Shown in pieces: positions 9,633-18,746 of a DNA stretch of 64,000 nucleotides. The first letter of the stretch is position 1. Each line of letters begins with the position of its first letter. The notes beneath the pieces were generated by a model that made no database searches, was not told where the DNA came from, and was given only the letters and a program-made list of their open reading frames with translations. This DNA comes from Ruania zhangjianzhongii (GTDB lineage: Bacteria; Actinomycetota; Actinomycetes; Actinomycetales; Beutenbergiaceae), in NCBI RefSeq assembly GCF_008000995.1, contig NZ_CP042828.1:62001-126000 (forward strand), read 5' to 3'. The position numbers and the translations under genes were made by a program.

Positions 9633-9716
9633 GCGCGAGTGGCGGAATAGGCAGACGCGCACGGTTCAGGTCCGTGTGCCCGCAAGGGCGTGGGGGTTCA
9701 ACTCCCCCCTCGCGCA
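9633..9716 (+). tRNA. tRNA-Leu (anticodon CAG)
   Basis: All arms fold. The acceptor stem pairs GCGCGAG (9633-9639) with CTCGCGC (9709-9715), with discriminator A at 9716. The anticodon stem pairs CACGG with CCGTG around loop TTCAGGT, placing CAG at 9667-9669. A long type II variable arm (GCCCGCAAGGGC) follows, then the T arm GGGGG-TTCAACT-CCCCC. The length and variable arm are as expected for Leu, and CAG reads CUG, the favoured Leu codon here. CCA is not encoded. Mycobacteria also place a tRNA-Leu near fhaA. Confidence 0.97.
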
Positions 9717-9722
9717 CAGTAG

Positions 9723-9768
9723 GAAGCCGCAGGATCCCAACGATTTCAAGGGTGCTGCGGCTTCTTTC
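9723..9768 (+). terminator. Intrinsic terminator after tRNA-Leu
   Basis: A perfect 10-bp stem, GAAGCCGCAG (9723-9732) with CTGCGGCTTC (9755-9764), closes a 22-nt loop and runs into TTTC. It starts seven bases after the tRNA. Between here and the hip operator at 9983 I see no gene. Confidence 0.75.
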
Positions 9769-9982
9769 TGCCCGAGGCATAGATTCATGCACAGAGTGTG
9801 GAGCCGACCCTGCCTTGCCCGCCAGTGACGGCGAGGCAAGGCGATGACGACGAGAAGTTGCCGCGGCTTCGGCGTTCGCCACCGTTGCTGGAAGCACCGA
9901 TACCGGGAACCATGCGTAGATTGGCCCGCCCGCCCGGAAGGGTGGCGGGCGGACGGGATCGGCGCAGCGTATGCAAGAGCCC

Positions 9983-10026
9983 GCACATAGTCGGATGTGC
10001 AAGTACTTGCACTTCCGACTATGTGC
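9983..10026 (+). promoter_or_regulatory. 44-bp palindromic operator of hipBA
   Basis: Two concentric inverted repeats. Outer arms GCACATAGTCGGA (9983-9995) and TCCGACTATGTGC (10014-10026) surround the 14-bp palindrome TGCAAGTACTTGCA (9998-10011); only one base pair is mismatched over 44 bp. A further TGTGCAAGTA runs into 10031. A possible promoter overlaps it: TTGCAC at 10007-10012, 17 bases, TACCGT at 10030-10035. The array suggests two or more HipB dimers bind and repress the operon. If that promoter is used, transcription would start almost at the hipB ATG, giving a leaderless mRNA. Confidence 0.8.
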
Positions 10027-10041
10027 AAGTACCGTTACATC

Positions 10042-10320
10042 ATGGCTCGAAGCATCGACAGCGTCCCTCGGCTCGGCACCGCGATCCGTGATGCTCGCGC
10101 CCGGAGCGGTATGACCCAGGAAGCCCTGGCGCACGCCGCCGGAGTGTCCCGGAGATGGCTGATCAACCTGGAGACCGGCCGAGGCGAACGCAGCGAGATC
10201 GCGATGGTGATGGCTACCGCCCGCGCACTCGGGCTGAGCCTGGTCTTGGCATCGGCCAGCGAACCCGAACTGACTGACACCGAGCGGGAGCTGCTTGAGC
10301 TCTACGCCGAGGACGGCTAA
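10042..10320 (+). CDS. hipB: HipB-like antitoxin (XRE-family repressor)
   Basis: A 92-residue helix-turn-helix protein expected to bind HipA and repress its own operon. The HTH covers about residues 10-60: RLGTAIRDARARSGMTQEAL then the recognition helix VSRRWLINLE. The start is the ATG at 10042 (MARSID). Upstream in-frame ATGs fall inside the palindromic operator and are unlikely. No Shine-Dalgarno sequence precedes it, consistent with leaderless translation. Its TAA overlaps the hipA ATG (TAATG), the usual coupling for a type II toxin-antitoxin pair. Confidence 0.9.
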   Translation: MARSIDSVPRLGTAIRDARARSGMTQEALAHAAGVSRRWLINLETGRGERSEIAMVMATARALGLSLVLASASEPELTDTERELLELYAEDG

Positions 10321-11585
10321 TGGCGTCCGGGCGGAGCCTTGCAGTACTGCTCTACGGTGAGCACCTGGCCGACCTGCACCAGACCGGTGGCGGGGCACAC
10401 CGCCTCCAGTACCGAGAGGTAGGCCGCGGCGCCGGAATCTCGCTCGCGATGCCCCCGCGGGAGCATCCGTACACCAAGCGGCAGGTCGACCCCTTCCTCG
10501 AAGGGCTTCTGCCCGATCGGGAGGAGACGAAGGAGGCGCTCGGCAGGAAGTTCGACGTCTCCGGGCGCAATCCGTTCGCGCTTCTGGAGCACATCGGCCT
10601 TGACTGCGCTGGGGCAGTGCAGTTCTGTCGTCCCGACCAGGTGCCCGACGTCCTCAACCAGGCCGGAGAACTGATACCGCGCGAGGAGCGCGAAATCGGA
10701 GACCGGCTGCGCGAGCTGCGGGCTAACGATGCCTCGTCGTGGACGGCTGCGCGCGAAAAGTGGTCCCTTGCCGGTGCGCAAGGCAAGTTCGCTCTGCGGG
10801 TTGAATCGGGTGCCTGGTGCAGCGTGACAGGGGCAGAGCCCACCACCCACATCATCAAGCCAGGGGTATCGGAGTTCGGAGCACAGGCCCTGAACGAACA
10901 TATCTGCCTTGCCACAGCACGCCGCCTCGGACTGCCTGCGGCCACGAGCCAGTACCAAGAGTTCGACGGGCAGCCCGCTATCATCGTGGATCGCTACGAC
11001 CGGCGTCGCACTGAGGACGGCCGGGTACTGCGCGTGCATCAGGAGGACCTCTGCCAGGCCCTGAGTGTCTATCCGCGAGACAAGTACGAGAGTACGGGCG
11101 GTCCGCGGGCCGTGCAGATCATCGACCTGCTCCGCCGAGCCTCGACCACTCGTGGGGGGCTCGATATACACCAGTTCCTGGATGGCCTGGTCCTGAACTA
11201 CCTGCTCGGCGCCCCGGACGCCCACGCCAAAAACTACAGCGTGCTCCTGATCGGAAGGACGGTGCGGCTAGCGCCGCTCTACGACATCGCATCCGGGTTC
11301 CCCTACGACGCCGACGACCAACATGGGCTGCGCAGCGCGGCCATGAAGATCGGTGGCGAGAGCCGGTTCGGTCGAGTCGCGCGACGGCACTGGGAACGCT
11401 TTGCCACCGAGATTGCCTACCCGGCCGAAAGACTCATCGAGCGCGTGGAAGAGCTGGCCCGCCAGCTGCCTGATGCGCTGTCCTCGGTGCTGGATGCCGA
11501 GCGGGAGGTCGCAGCCGAGCTGCGGAACAGACTCCTCGATCCTGTCGCCACGAACTGCCAGAAGACCAGGCAAGACCTCAGATGA
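10320..11585 (+). CDS. hipA: HipA-like serine/threonine kinase toxin
   Basis: Toxin of the HipA kinase family. E. coli HipA phosphorylates glutamyl-tRNA synthetase, stops translation and promotes persistence. This 421-residue protein keeps the fold signatures: the Gly-rich loop SLAGAQGKFAL with S149 at the autophosphorylation position, K180 in THIIKP, DRYDRR, the catalytic DAHAKN motif with D300 and N305, and metal-binding D322 in APLYDIAS. All key residues are present, so it should be active. Start overlaps the hipB stop. Its position next to tRNA-Leu suggests acquisition by transfer. Confidence 0.93.
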   Translation: MASGRSLAVLLYGEHLADLHQTGGGAHRLQYREVGRGAGISLAMPPREHPYTKRQVDPFLEGLLPDREETKEALGRKFDVSGRNPFALLEHIGLDCAGAVQFCRPDQVPDVLNQAGELIPREEREIGDRLRELRANDASSWTAAREKWSLAGAQGKFALRVESGAWCSVTGAEPTTHIIKPGVSEFGAQALNEHICLATARRLGLPAATSQYQEFDGQPAIIVDRYDRRRTEDGRVLRVHQEDLCQALSVYPRDKYESTGGPRAVQIIDLLRRASTTRGGLDIHQFLDGLVLNYLLGAPDAHAKNYSVLLIGRTVRLAPLYDIASGFPYDADDQHGLRSAAMKIGGESRFGRVARRHWERFATEIAYPAERLIERVEELARQLPDALSSVLDAEREVAAELRNRLLDPVATNCQKTRQDLR

Positions 11586-11599
11586 ACCAAGGAGTCGAC

Positions 11600-11753
11600 A
11601 TGCCCCTCACCGTTGCCGGTGTCGCTGGCAATGTTCCCCCCCGGCGCGGCCAGGATCATCCTGGCGCTCGAACCGGCCGGCCACCGCACGTCCACTGGCG
11701 CCATCAATGAAGTTCACACGCCGAACATGCACTGCGGCACGCGAGCCTCGTGA
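11600..11753 (+). pseudogene. Small frameshifted ORF behind a strong ribosome-binding site
   Basis: AAGGAG at 11589-11594 sits five bases before an ATG at 11600. As read, the frame gives 36 residues (MPLTVAGVAGNVPP, then Arg/His/Pro-rich) and stops at 11710. Skipping one base in the run of C residues near 11635 gives a more protein-like 50-residue reading that continues ARIILALEPAGHRTSTGA and ends at 11753. It may be a decayed gene fragment, a real 36-residue peptide, or a slippage or sequencing artefact. It lies 14 bp after hipA. I do not recognise the product. Confidence 0.35.
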
Positions 11754-11766
11754 CTGGGGAGCGAGA

Positions 11767-12678
11767 ATGTACCACTGGAGAACCGGGACCGATAGTGGCC
11801 AGCTCGCGCGCATACAGGAGTTGGCTAGCCGTATGTGGAGCTGGTCCAGCAGATGGCACCCAGGGGAGCTGACGTGGTTCTGGTGGGAGACGAGCCGATC
11901 CTCATCGGCATGGTGGGTGTCCACCTGGGTGTCCAACGGGCAGGCGGTGGCGTGGGCCTGGTCCCGGTCCCCGGGGCGGTTGGACCTGCAGGTCGACCCC
12001 GTGCATCTCGCCTTGTTGCCAGAGATCCTCGGTCGGTACGCAGAGTCGTGGGGCGGCTCCGGGTGTGTCATCACGGTCATGGACGCCGAGGTCGAGCTGA
12101 TCGACGCGCTCAGCCAGTGGGGGTATCGGCGGGACGACAGCGGTCCGTACTTCGCGCATCTGCGGCGCAACCTCATCGACCCGCTCGTGGTGCCACCGGT
12201 GCCGCAAGGATTCACCCTGCGGGCGGTGCGCACTCCCGACGATGCGCAAGCGCGAGCAGCGGTACACCGCGCAGCGTTCGCCGACTATGGCGGAGAGCAT
12301 AGCCTCACGACGGATGTCTACAAGCAAGTGATGGCCGGCCACCCCTACCTCGCCGACCTGGACTGGATCGTCGAGGATACGGAGGGAACCGTTGCCGCAT
12401 TCTGCCTGTGCTGGGTGGATGTGGAGAACGCCACAGCAGTCTTGGAACCGGTGGGCACCGATCCGCGGTTCCGACGGCGCGGCCTCGCGCGCGCAGCGGT
12501 CGCAGCCTCGCTGCGGGCCGCGAGAGAGCGCGGAGCGCGGTACGCACGCGTTTGCGCTCGCGGCGACAGCGCCTACACCGCCGCAGCGGCCACGTATGAG
12601 GACATCGGCTTCTCCCGCTATGCCCGCAACATTCGTCTGATCGATGACGGCCCGAGGTTGGCGGCGGGCGGGGCCTGA
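11767..12678 (+). CDS. GNAT-family N-acetyltransferase
   Basis: Acyl-CoA-dependent acetyltransferase of about 303 residues. The C-terminal GNAT domain (about 155-295) shows the acetyl-CoA-binding region VGTDPRFRRRGLARAAV and the ending YEDIGFSRYARN, both typical. The N-terminal half is Trp-rich and resembles a degenerate second GNAT domain, as in tandem-GNAT proteins; the substrate cannot be read. The ATG at 11767 follows GGGGAG with suitable spacing. The frame is open upstream to 11353 but there runs through hipA. It stands alone after the hip locus. Confidence 0.85.
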   Translation: MYHWRTGTDSGQLARIQELASRMWSWSSRWHPGELTWFWWETSRSSSAWWVSTWVSNGQAVAWAWSRSPGRLDLQVDPVHLALLPEILGRYAESWGGSGCVITVMDAEVELIDALSQWGYRRDDSGPYFAHLRRNLIDPLVVPPVPQGFTLRAVRTPDDAQARAAVHRAAFADYGGEHSLTTDVYKQVMAGHPYLADLDWIVEDTEGTVAAFCLCWVDVENATAVLEPVGTDPRFRRRGLARAAVAASLRAARERGARYARVCARGDSAYTAAAATYEDIGFSRYARNIRLIDDGPRLAAGGA

Positions 12679-13159
12679 TACGCGGCAGATCGCAACGGAG
12701 GTACCTGGTGCGGTCGGAGGTAGTCCGTGCCAACCTCAGACGGTCGCACGTACCTCCGATGGAACGCTGCGGCCATCACCGGCAATGTTCAGACAAGCGG
12801 ACATTAAAGCACCCCTGCTGCACCAGGCCCTGGATGTTGGCAGCGGACCATGCGGCCGTCGCCAGTCCTGCACCACCAGGCATCATCGCAGGTCAGCGCG
12901 TACAGCACCGGACCCTGGTTGCTGTGAACGGGCGTGAGGCGTACCTCGGTGACAGCACCGGTTTGACAGGACGTAACCCCTTGACCACAAGACATGCGTG
13001 TGATCGACTGGAACCCGTCGCGACACCCGAGTGACGGGCGAAGCTGAGTGGCTCCGCACCGCCGTCGGGCGTACGCAGCAGCGCCTGCCCCGGATGCCCG
13101 GTACAGGCGCCTGGGCACTGTCCTGCCCACCACGACCCCCTCGATCATGGAGAACCACC
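12679..13159. other. Intergenic region upstream of the sugar ABC operon
   Basis: 481 bp without a convincing gene; several overlapping open frames have poor protein character. It holds the inverted repeat at 12696-12758 and should hold the promoter of the ABC operon. A TTGACA at 12963-12968 is the only -35-like hexamer noticed, and no good -10 follows at the right distance. Confidence 0.4.
12696..12758 (+). terminator. Inverted repeat after the GNAT gene
   Basis: Perfect 9-bp arms CGGAGGTAC (12696-12704) and GTACCTCCG (12750-12758), with further inner pairing (GTGCG with CGCAC, and a GGAGGT/AACCTC pair). It begins 18 bases after the GNAT stop. It could be a large T-less terminator or a regulator site for the operon downstream. 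Confidence 0.45.
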
Positions 13160-14554
13160 ATGCGTAGGAAGACGGCAGCCGGCGCAGTCGCCGGTATGAC
13201 GATCGCGGCCCTGACCCTCGCCGCCTGCAGCGGCGGTGACGACGGCGGCGGCGATGGCGACAGCGGCACGCTGACCATCGTCACCAACGCGATCAGCGGC
13301 GGGAAGAACGAGGCCGAGGCGGACTGGATCAACGAGTGGGTGATCCCGCAGTTCGAGCAGGCAATGGCCGACGAGGGCCAGGACGTCACGGTGGAGTTCG
13401 AGGCCCAGGGCGTGGACGACGAGGACTACAAGACCAAGATCGCCCTGGACCTGCAGTCCGGCGGCGGCGCGGACATCATCGGTATCGACGGCATCTGGGT
13501 CGGTGAGTTCGCCGAGGCCGGCTACATCAACCCGCTCGAAGAGGTCGGTGGCGACGCGGTCACCGACTGGGAGGGCTGGGAGCAGATCCCGGACGCCGTC
13601 CAGAACGGTCTCTCCTTCAACGATCAGGTCTACGGCGTCCCACAGGGTGCCGATGGCCGCGTGCTCTACTACAACAAGGAGCTCTTCGCCCAGGCCGGCC
13701 TGCCCGAGGACTGGCAGCCGACCAGCTGGGAAGAGGTCCTCGAGGCCAGCCGTGCCCTGGCCGGGATCGAGGGGGTGATCCCGATCCAGCTGAACGCCGG
13801 AACGGCGATGGGTGAGGCCACCACGATGCAGGGGCTGCTGCCGATGCTGGCGGGAACCGGCGCCGAGGTGTACTCGGGCGACCAGTGGATCGGCGCCACC
13901 GACGAGATGCGCGAAGTGCTCGACCTCTACCGCACCATCTATGTGGACGAGGGCCTCGGTGATGCGGTGCTGCAGCAGGAAGCCTCCGGCCGGGACACCT
14001 CGTTCAGCCTCTTCGCCGAGGGCGAGATCGGCATCCTGCTCGAAGGCGACTACTTCTGGCGCTCGGTGGTGGACCCCGAGGTGGGCACCGCGCCGATGGA
14101 GAACCGGGACGAGGTGGTCGGTTACACGATGATCCCCGCGCAGACCCCGGGCTCGGGCGTCAACGGGCAGGACTTCGTCTCCATGTCCGGCGGCACCGGC
14201 CGGGTGCTGAACCCGAACTCGGACAACCCGGAGCTGGCCTGGGAGCTGCTCGCGTTCATGAACTCTGCCGAGGCCTATGAAGCCCGTGCCGAGTACGGCG
14301 GCTTGAACATCAGCCCCCGTACGGACGTGAACGAGACCCTGCTCGAGGGCAACGACATGCTCACCTTCATCAGCGACGAGGTGCTGCCGATCACCACCTA
14401 TCGGCCCGGTCTGGCCGCCTACCCGGAGGTCTCGGTGGCCCTGCAGGAGGCCACTGCCGCGGTGGTCGGCGGAACATCCGTGGATGAGGCGTTGACCGGC
14501 TATTCCGATTCGGTCGCCGGGATCGTCGGCGAAGAGAACGTCAACAACGGCTGA
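13160..14554 (+). CDS. Extracellular sugar-binding lipoprotein of ABC transporter
   Basis: Substrate-binding protein, family 1 (carbohydrate uptake), 464 residues. A lipoprotein signal peptide ends in lipobox LAAC with C23, then a Gly/Asp linker and the bilobed binding fold (TLTIVTNAISGG..., IGIDGIWVGEFAEAGY, YYNKELFAQAGL). The ATG at 13160 follows GGAGAA. First gene of a five- or six-gene run with two permeases, an ATPase, a PHP hydrolase and an alpha-mannosidase. This context suggests mannosides or mannose-containing oligosaccharides as substrate, which is an inference. Confidence 0.9.
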   Translation: MRRKTAAGAVAGMTIAALTLAACSGGDDGGGDGDSGTLTIVTNAISGGKNEAEADWINEWVIPQFEQAMADEGQDVTVEFEAQGVDDEDYKTKIALDLQSGGGADIIGIDGIWVGEFAEAGYINPLEEVGGDAVTDWEGWEQIPDAVQNGLSFNDQVYGVPQGADGRVLYYNKELFAQAGLPEDWQPTSWEEVLEASRALAGIEGVIPIQLNAGTAMGEATTMQGLLPMLAGTGAEVYSGDQWIGATDEMREVLDLYRTIYVDEGLGDAVLQQEASGRDTSFSLFAEGEIGILLEGDYFWRSVVDPEVGTAPMENRDEVVGYTMIPAQTPGSGVNGQDFVSMSGGTGRVLNPNSDNPELAWELLAFMNSAEAYEARAEYGGLNISPRTDVNETLLEGNDMLTFISDEVLPITTYRPGLAAYPEVSVALQEATAAVVGGTSVDEALTGYSDSVAGIVGEENVNNG

Positions 14555-14563
14555 TCGAGGTCG

Positions 14564-15493
14564 GTGGTGAGCGTGAGCACCGCGTCCGCGCGCGCGTCCG
14601 GGCGGCGCACCAGGCGTCGTCCGGAGGACGTCGCCGGGCTGGGCAAGGCGGGCGCCGGCACCTTCATGACCCCGGCGCTGGCGCTGATCGGGCTGTTCCT
14701 GATCTTCCCGGCGCTGTGGACCATCTACCTGGGGATGACCGACTACCGGCTCACCGGGCTGGCCGCCGCGGACCCCTCGTTCGTCGGCGTGGAGAACTAC
14801 ACCCAGATCCTCGCCGATCCGGAATTCTGGAACTCGCTCCGGCTGACGCTGATCTTCGTGCTCGTCTCCGGTGTGCTCGGCCAGACCCTGCTCGGGTTCT
14901 CGGTGGCCTGGTCGCTGCGCCGATTGCCGCGCTGGGCCAAGGGGATCGTGGAGACCCTGGTGCTCGCCGCCTGGGTGGTGCCCACCTCGGTGGGTTCCTT
15001 CCTCTGGCTCGCGCTGCTGGACCGGCGGGACGGCACGCTGAACTGGCTGCTGGACACCCCCGGGATGGCCTGGCTGATCGAGTACCCGATGGCCAGCATC
15101 ATCATCTTCAACATCTGGGTGGGCACCGCGTTCTCGATGCTGCTGTTCTCCTCCGCCCTCGGCGCGGTCCCGCCGTCACAGATGGAGAGCGCCCGGATGG
15201 CCGGCTCTTCCACCTGGCAGCAGCTGCGGGACGTAGTGATCCCGAACATCCGGGGGCACATCCTCACCAACACGTTGCTGATCACGCTCTGGACGTTCAA
15301 CACGTTCACCCCGTACCTGCTCACCGCGGGCGGGCCGAACGGCGCGTCGGAGATCCTGCCGGTGTATATCTACCGCACCGCCATCCCCGGTGGGCAGCTC
15401 GGGGTCGGCGCAGCGATCTCGCTGCTGATGCTGCTGATCAACCTGGTGATCGCGCTGGTCTACATGCGCATCGGTAGGGGGCGGAAGGCATGA
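14564..15493 (+). CDS. Sugar ABC transporter permease (MalF/UgpA type)
   Basis: Inner-membrane permease of about 309 residues with six predicted helices, forming the channel with the next permease. The cytoplasmic EAA loop (MESARMAGSSTWQQLRDVVI) that contacts the ATPase is present. Three in-frame GTG codons at 14564, 14567 and 14573 are possible starts; GAGG at 14557-14560 fits the second best. It follows the binding protein by nine bases and overlaps the next gene by four (ATGA). Confidence 0.9.
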   Translation: MVSVSTASARASGRRTRRRPEDVAGLGKAGAGTFMTPALALIGLFLIFPALWTIYLGMTDYRLTGLAAADPSFVGVENYTQILADPEFWNSLRLTLIFVLVSGVLGQTLLGFSVAWSLRRLPRWAKGIVETLVLAAWVVPTSVGSFLWLALLDRRDGTLNWLLDTPGMAWLIEYPMASIIIFNIWVGTAFSMLLFSSALGAVPPSQMESARMAGSSTWQQLRDVVIPNIRGHILTNTLLITLWTFNTFTPYLLTAGGPNGASEILPVYIYRTAIPGGQLGVGAAISLLMLLINLVIALVYMRIGRGRKA

Positions 15494-16358
15494 CCGCGCA
15501 GACCGCAAAGCCGCTACGGCCCGCCGCCGCGCCGGGGCGCACCGTGAAGAAGTTCCTCGTCCGGATCCTGTTCGTGATCGCCATGGTGGTGATCGGGTTC
15601 TTCTTCGCGCTGCCGCTGGCGTGGCTGGTCACGGCGCCGTTCAACTCCACCCCGAGCCTGACCGTGTCCTGGCCGGACTGGACGCTGGACAACTTCTCCG
15701 TGCTCGCGGAGAACCCCTACGCGCTCACCTCGATCGGCAACTCGCTGATGCTCGGGCTGGGCACGATCGCCGTGGTGGTCACCACCGGGTCACTAGCCGC
15801 CTACGCGCTCTCCCGGGTGCGCATCCCCGGCCGAGACGGCCTGCTCTACGGCCTACTGCTGCTCTCCTCGGTGGTCACCGGCACCGCCGCGATGGTGCCG
15901 CTGTTCCAGTTGATGGTCACCACCGGCCTGATCAACACCCAGACCGGGGTGATCCTCGCCCTGTCCGGCGGGGTGCTGCCCACGGTGATCTTCATCCTCA
16001 AGGACTTCATGGACTCGATCCCGAAGTCCTATGAGGAGTCCGCCCGGCTCTACGGCGCCAAACCGCACCAGATTCTCATGCACGTGGTGGTGCCGATCGC
16101 CCGGCCCGGGCTGGCGTTCGTGGCGGTGTGGGCACTGGTGCAGGTGTGGGGCAACTTCCTGCTCCCGTTCATCCTGCTCCGCTCCCCGGAGTCCCAGCCG
16201 GCCGCGGTGATCATGTACACCTTCTACACCGAGAGCGGGCAGGCGGACCTGAGCCTGATCTCCGCCTTCTCCCTGGTGTTCTCCATCCCGGTGATTCTGC
16301 TCTACTTCCTCGTCAACCGCCGGTACGGCTTCCGTTTCCATGGAGGGATCAAGTCCTG

Positions 16359-16359
<1 letters not shown>
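15490..16359 (+). CDS. Sugar ABC transporter permease (MalG/UgpE type)
   Basis: Second permease subunit, 289 residues, six predicted helices. It has the EAA-loop sequence EESARLYGAKPHQILMHVVV and the conserved C-terminal YFLVNRRYGFRFHGGIK ending seen in this family. The start codon overlaps the stop of the upstream permease (ATGA) and its stop overlaps the ATPase start (TGATG), so the three are translationally coupled. Confidence 0.92.
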
Positions 16360-17414
<1,055 letters not shown>

Positions 17415-17426
<12 letters not shown>

Positions 17427-17444
17427 ATGCGGATCGACTGAATG
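17415..17444 (+). repeat. 15-bp tandem duplication at the ATPase/PHP junction
   Basis: CGGATCAACTGAATG (17415-17429) is followed directly by CGGATCGACTGAATG (17430-17444). Each copy carries a TGA and an ATG. The first TGA ends the ATPase gene and the second ATG starts the PHP gene; between them lies a four-codon frame, ATG CGG ATC GAC TGA. The duplication probably separated a formerly overlapping stop and start. Confidence 0.85.
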
Positions 17445-18686
17445 CCTCACACCGAGGAACGCTTGCACCTCACCCTCGATGACCAGATCGCCACCCGCTA
17501 CCTCCCCGTGCCGTTCGACGTGCCCAGGGGCGCGCCGTCGGTCTCGGTGCAGCTGAGCTATGACACCTCCGCCGGCGTGATCGACCTGGGCTGCGAGGGC
17601 GCGTCCGGCTGGCGCGGCTGGTCCGGCGGTGCCCGGGACCGCTTCACCATCACCGCCGAGGCCGCTACCCCCGGCTACCTCCCCGGCGAGCTGGAACCCG
17701 GAACGTGGCAGGTGATCCTCGGTCTGCACAAAGTGCCCGCGACGGGACTGGACGTCAGGCTACGAATCGCATGCCCCGCCGTCGAGCAGCCGGAACGCGA
17801 ACGTGAGGCACCACCGCAGCCCCGGCAGGTGCGCGGAAGCGAGCGGAACCTGCCCGCCCCGGCCGGCCTGCGCTGGTACGCCGGCGACTTCCACGCCCAT
17901 ACCGTGCACTCCGACGGCAGTCTGAGCATCAGCGAGCTCGCCGCCACCGCGGTGCGCGCCGGGCTGGATTTTCTTGCCGTCACCGATCACAACACCGTCA
18001 GCCACCACGCCCATCTGCCGCGGGTCGGCGCCGCCCACGGCATCACTCTGCTCCCCGGCCAGGAGGTGACCACGGCACGCGGGCACGCGAACGCGTTCGG
18101 TGACATCGGCTGGATCGATTTCCGAGAACCGGCCGATACCTGGGTGGCCGAAGTAGAACGGCGCGGTGGAGTGCTCAGCATCAACCACCCGATCGACGGC
18201 GACTGCGCTTGGCAGCACCCGCTCACCGCGCTGCCCGCCGCGCTCGAGCACTGGCACATCTCCTGGTTCCGTGATCTGACCTCGACCGCTCCATGGGCGT
18301 TCCACCAGCGGTGGGACCCGGGTGCGGTGCTCCTCGGCGGCAGCGACTTCCACTCCCCGGACCACGGCTACGCGCTCGGCACCCCGACCACCTGGGTGGC
18401 CGCCGAGGACGACTCCCCGGAAGCGATCCTGGCCGGTGTGCGGGCGGGGCGGACCGCGATCAGCGTGGGAGTGGGCGAGGACCGGGTTCCGCGTCCGCTG
18501 CACACGCCGATCCTGCTCCGGGTGGAGGAGGATCTGCTCGCGATCGACGCCGAAGGCCTGGTGCTGGCCGACGCCGAGGGACGGCGCCGGCGGATCACCG
18601 ACTCCTACGAACGCCTCCCGGCCAGCTGGGGCAGCGGCCGGCTACACCTGCAGGACGCCACCCGCCGCGTGCTGGCCATCGCCTGA
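17442..18686 (+). CDS. PHP-domain metal-dependent hydrolase (CehA/McbA-like)
   Basis: 414 residues. The N-terminal 130 residues look like a beta-sandwich. The PHP domain follows with metal ligands H151 and H153 in DFHAHTVHSDG, the TDHN motif (181-184), LPGQEVTT, SINHP and GSDFHSPDHG. Members of this group hydrolyse phosphoesters or carbamates and often sit beside sugar ABC transporters. The substrate cannot be read; the neighbours suggest a phosphorylated or otherwise substituted glycoside. The ATG at 17442 lies 15 bases after the ATPase stop, within a tandem duplication. Confidence 0.82.
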   Translation: MPHTEERLHLTLDDQIATRYLPVPFDVPRGAPSVSVQLSYDTSAGVIDLGCEGASGWRGWSGGARDRFTITAEAATPGYLPGELEPGTWQVILGLHKVPATGLDVRLRIACPAVEQPEREREAPPQPRQVRGSERNLPAPAGLRWYAGDFHAHTVHSDGSLSISELAATAVRAGLDFLAVTDHNTVSHHAHLPRVGAAHGITLLPGQEVTTARGHANAFGDIGWIDFREPADTWVAEVERRGGVLSINHPIDGDCAWQHPLTALPAALEHWHISWFRDLTSTAPWAFHQRWDPGAVLLGGSDFHSPDHGYALGTPTTWVAAEDDSPEAILAGVRAGRTAISVGVGEDRVPRPLHTPILLRVEEDLLAIDAEGLVLADAEGRRRRITDSYERLPASWGSGRLHLQDATRRVLAIA

Positions 18687-18740
18687 GCCGGCCTCGCCTG
18701 AACCTGGCCGTCGCCTGAACGTGACGGTCGCCTGAACGGA
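18679..18740 (+). repeat. 17-bp imperfect tandem repeat, each unit with a TGA
   Basis: Units beginning TCGCCTGA start at 18679, 18694, 18711 and 18728. The two middle units are 17 bp, the first is 15 bp and the last is partial. The first unit supplies the PHP stop codon and the following TGAs are redundant. The array fills the gap before the mannosidase gene. Confidence 0.8.
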
Positions 18741-18746
18741 GAAGCT

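Noticed and set aside
12804-13148. Minus-strand frame with a Cys/Trp-containing stretch (DDAWWCRTGDG) upstream of the ABC operon.
   Set aside because: No ribosome-binding site, no recognised family, and poor protein character overall. Left as intergenic.
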